A DNA stretch of 64,000 nt. It comes from Rhizobium sp. Q54. Its GTDB lineage: Bacteria > Pseudomonadota > Alphaproteobacteria > UBA2966 > CAIVPW01. Location: the NCBI GenBank assembly GCA_945947575.1, contig CAMEYM010000012.1, positions 26,951 to 90,950 of the forward strand, given 5' to 3'. Shown here piece by piece: positions 63,141-64,000 of the stretch. Below the pieces are notes generated by a model. The model ran no database searches, was not told the origin of the DNA, and saw only the letters and a program-made list of their open reading frames with translations. The first letter of the stretch is position 1. Every line of letters starts with the position of its first letter. A program made the position numbers and the translations under genes.

Positions 63141-64000
63141 TCCTTCTCGAATCCGTGGCTCGTGAATTTCAGAGCGCGGCTGTTTTCGGTGACGGTGCGG
63201 ACCGTTTGATCGGAGGCGCCATCGGGAAGGGTCGCTTCAATCTCCAGTGTCACGGTGACTTGTGCTCCGACCTGGCCCGTTAGGTGCGCGATCACCTCAT
63301 CGGCGATGCGGCTGGCGTCGCGGCCGACGCGGGCGGGATCCAGGACGACCGTTCCGTGGAACCGGCGCTGGCGGGGAGCAGGGCTTCCGATTGTGCCGCC
63401 GCGGGCATCGCCGGGCGGAACTGATGGGGTGCCAGTGCCAGTAAGGACAGTGCCGCCTGGCTGAGCGGGGGTGGCAGCGGCTGTTTCGGCGTCAATCTGG
63501 GGGCGCGCAACCGATGAATTCACCAGGAGCGCGGTACTCTCGGGCGACAGCGACACGTTCTGCCCGCCGCGCAGGCCGCGATACCGTCCGCCGGCGTCGT
63601 CGTAGCTCTCGGCAAATGCAAAGGTGTCGGACGACCAGGTGAGCAAGGACACGCCGTCGCGGATCGCTTGCAGGAGAACCTCGGGGCCGGCGATGCGCGG
63701 CAGGTAGAGGTAGCGGGCGAAGTCTTCGACGAGTTGCTTGACCTCGACATGATTGCCCCGCCACAGGGGCACGTCGTCCAGGTGCTTGCGCAGGATGGTT
63801 GAGCCAAGGGCCATCACTAGCGCCTCGTCGCTGCGCAGCTTCTTGCTGGCGCGTACCGCAAGGGCGTCGCCCCCAGAAACCCGGATCGCCTGCCACGTGA
63901 TGGCGGCCTGAGGGTTCGTTTGCTCCGGAACCAACAGCCACTGATAGGCTTCTGGCAGGCGCGCGGTCACGGCGCCATCGGCGGCCTGTAGCTGCGTCTC
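63137..64000 (-). CDS. DUF499-family AAA ATPase, C-terminal part (5' end outside window)
   Basis: The frame is open to the right edge. The visible 287 residues contain the DUF499 C-terminal blocks EAYQWLLVPEQTNPQAAITW, then LAVRASKKLRSDEALV, DVPLWRGNHVEVKQLVEDFA, RYLYLPRIAGPEVLLQAIRD and GGRYRGLRGGQNVSLS, then a Pro/Thr/Gly linker and a last beta-rich domain. DUF499 ATPases are very large and typically stand beside DUF1156 methyltransferases and HerA-type helicases in predicted anti-phage islands, so such genes may lie just right of this window. Confidence 0.85.
   Translation of the reverse strand, partial: ETQLQAADGAVTARLPEAYQWLLVPEQTNPQAAITWQAIRVSGGDALAVRASKKLRSDEALVMALGSTILRKHLDDVPLWRGNHVEVKQLVEDFARYLYLPRIAGPEVLLQAIRDGVSLLTWSSDTFAFAESYDDAGGRYRGLRGGQNVSLSPESTALLVNSSVARPQIDAETAAATPAQPGGTVLTGTGTPSVPPGDARGGTIGSPAPRQRRFHGTVVLDPARVGRDASRIADEVIAHLTGQVGAQVTVTLEIEATLPDGASDQTVRTVTENSRALKFTSHGFEKE

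Overview
The window is GC-rich, densely coding bacterial chromosome. Gene content and gene order point to an alphaproteobacterium: degenerate M23 peptidase-DUF815-yajC-secD-secF-Mth938, gyrA followed by coaD and then queA-tgt, and recG divergent from sdhE-mfd are all typical of that class. The genus cannot be told from this window.

Layout. 1-5.4 kb: a NlpD-like LytM protein, a DUF815 ATPase and the SecDF-YajC membrane complex. 5.6-12.6 kb: periplasmic and secreted proteins, including two paralogous PQQ-dependent alcohol dehydrogenases with the lanthanide-type Asp-x-Asp motif on either side of a secreted pentapeptide-repeat protein, and a thiol peroxidase. 12.7-21 kb: Sel1-repeat proteins, a urate-hydroxylase-like membrane protein, an NDUFAF6-like protein, trmFO, uvrA and ssb. 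21.2-26.5 kb: a tightly overlapping putA-rocF-rocD operon that takes arginine, ornithine and proline to glutamate. 26.6-36.9 kb: gyrA, coaD, queA, a DUF559 nuclease, tgt, a methyltransferase, CBS and cyclic-nucleotide-binding proteins, and tRNA-Lys(UUU). 37-40.6 kb: accessory DNA with a complete 2424-bp IS1595-family element that carries cargo and has split a host gene. 40.6-58.6 kb: ligD, a small lipid-glycosylation cluster (GT2, LABN, ArnT-like), recG, sdhE-mfd, a receiver protein and modEABC. 58.8-64 kb: a satellite- or prophage-like segment (AlpA-type regulator, prim-pol/helicase-like replication protein, small zinc-binding protein) next to the end of a DUF499 ATPase of the kind found in phage-defence islands.

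The most unusual signals are four. First, a family of short GC-rich palindromic elements (core GTCGCGCCGGAGGCGCGC) lies between genes and has also entered the reading frames of housekeeping genes (DUF815, putA, queA, coaD) without breaking them, like Rickettsia palindromic elements. Second, the IS1595 element has intact 8-bp target duplications, and removing it restores the interrupted gene in frame. Third, a tandem repeat after the prim-pol gene has hairpins with a compensatory base-pair change, which suggests a structured RNA. Fourth, a DUF559 nuclease gene between queA and tgt has the same repeat on both sides, which suggests a repeat-associated nuclease cassette.

Many long antisense reading frames are by-products of high GC and are left out. 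Every call rests on reading the sequence and on memory of protein families; no database search was run.
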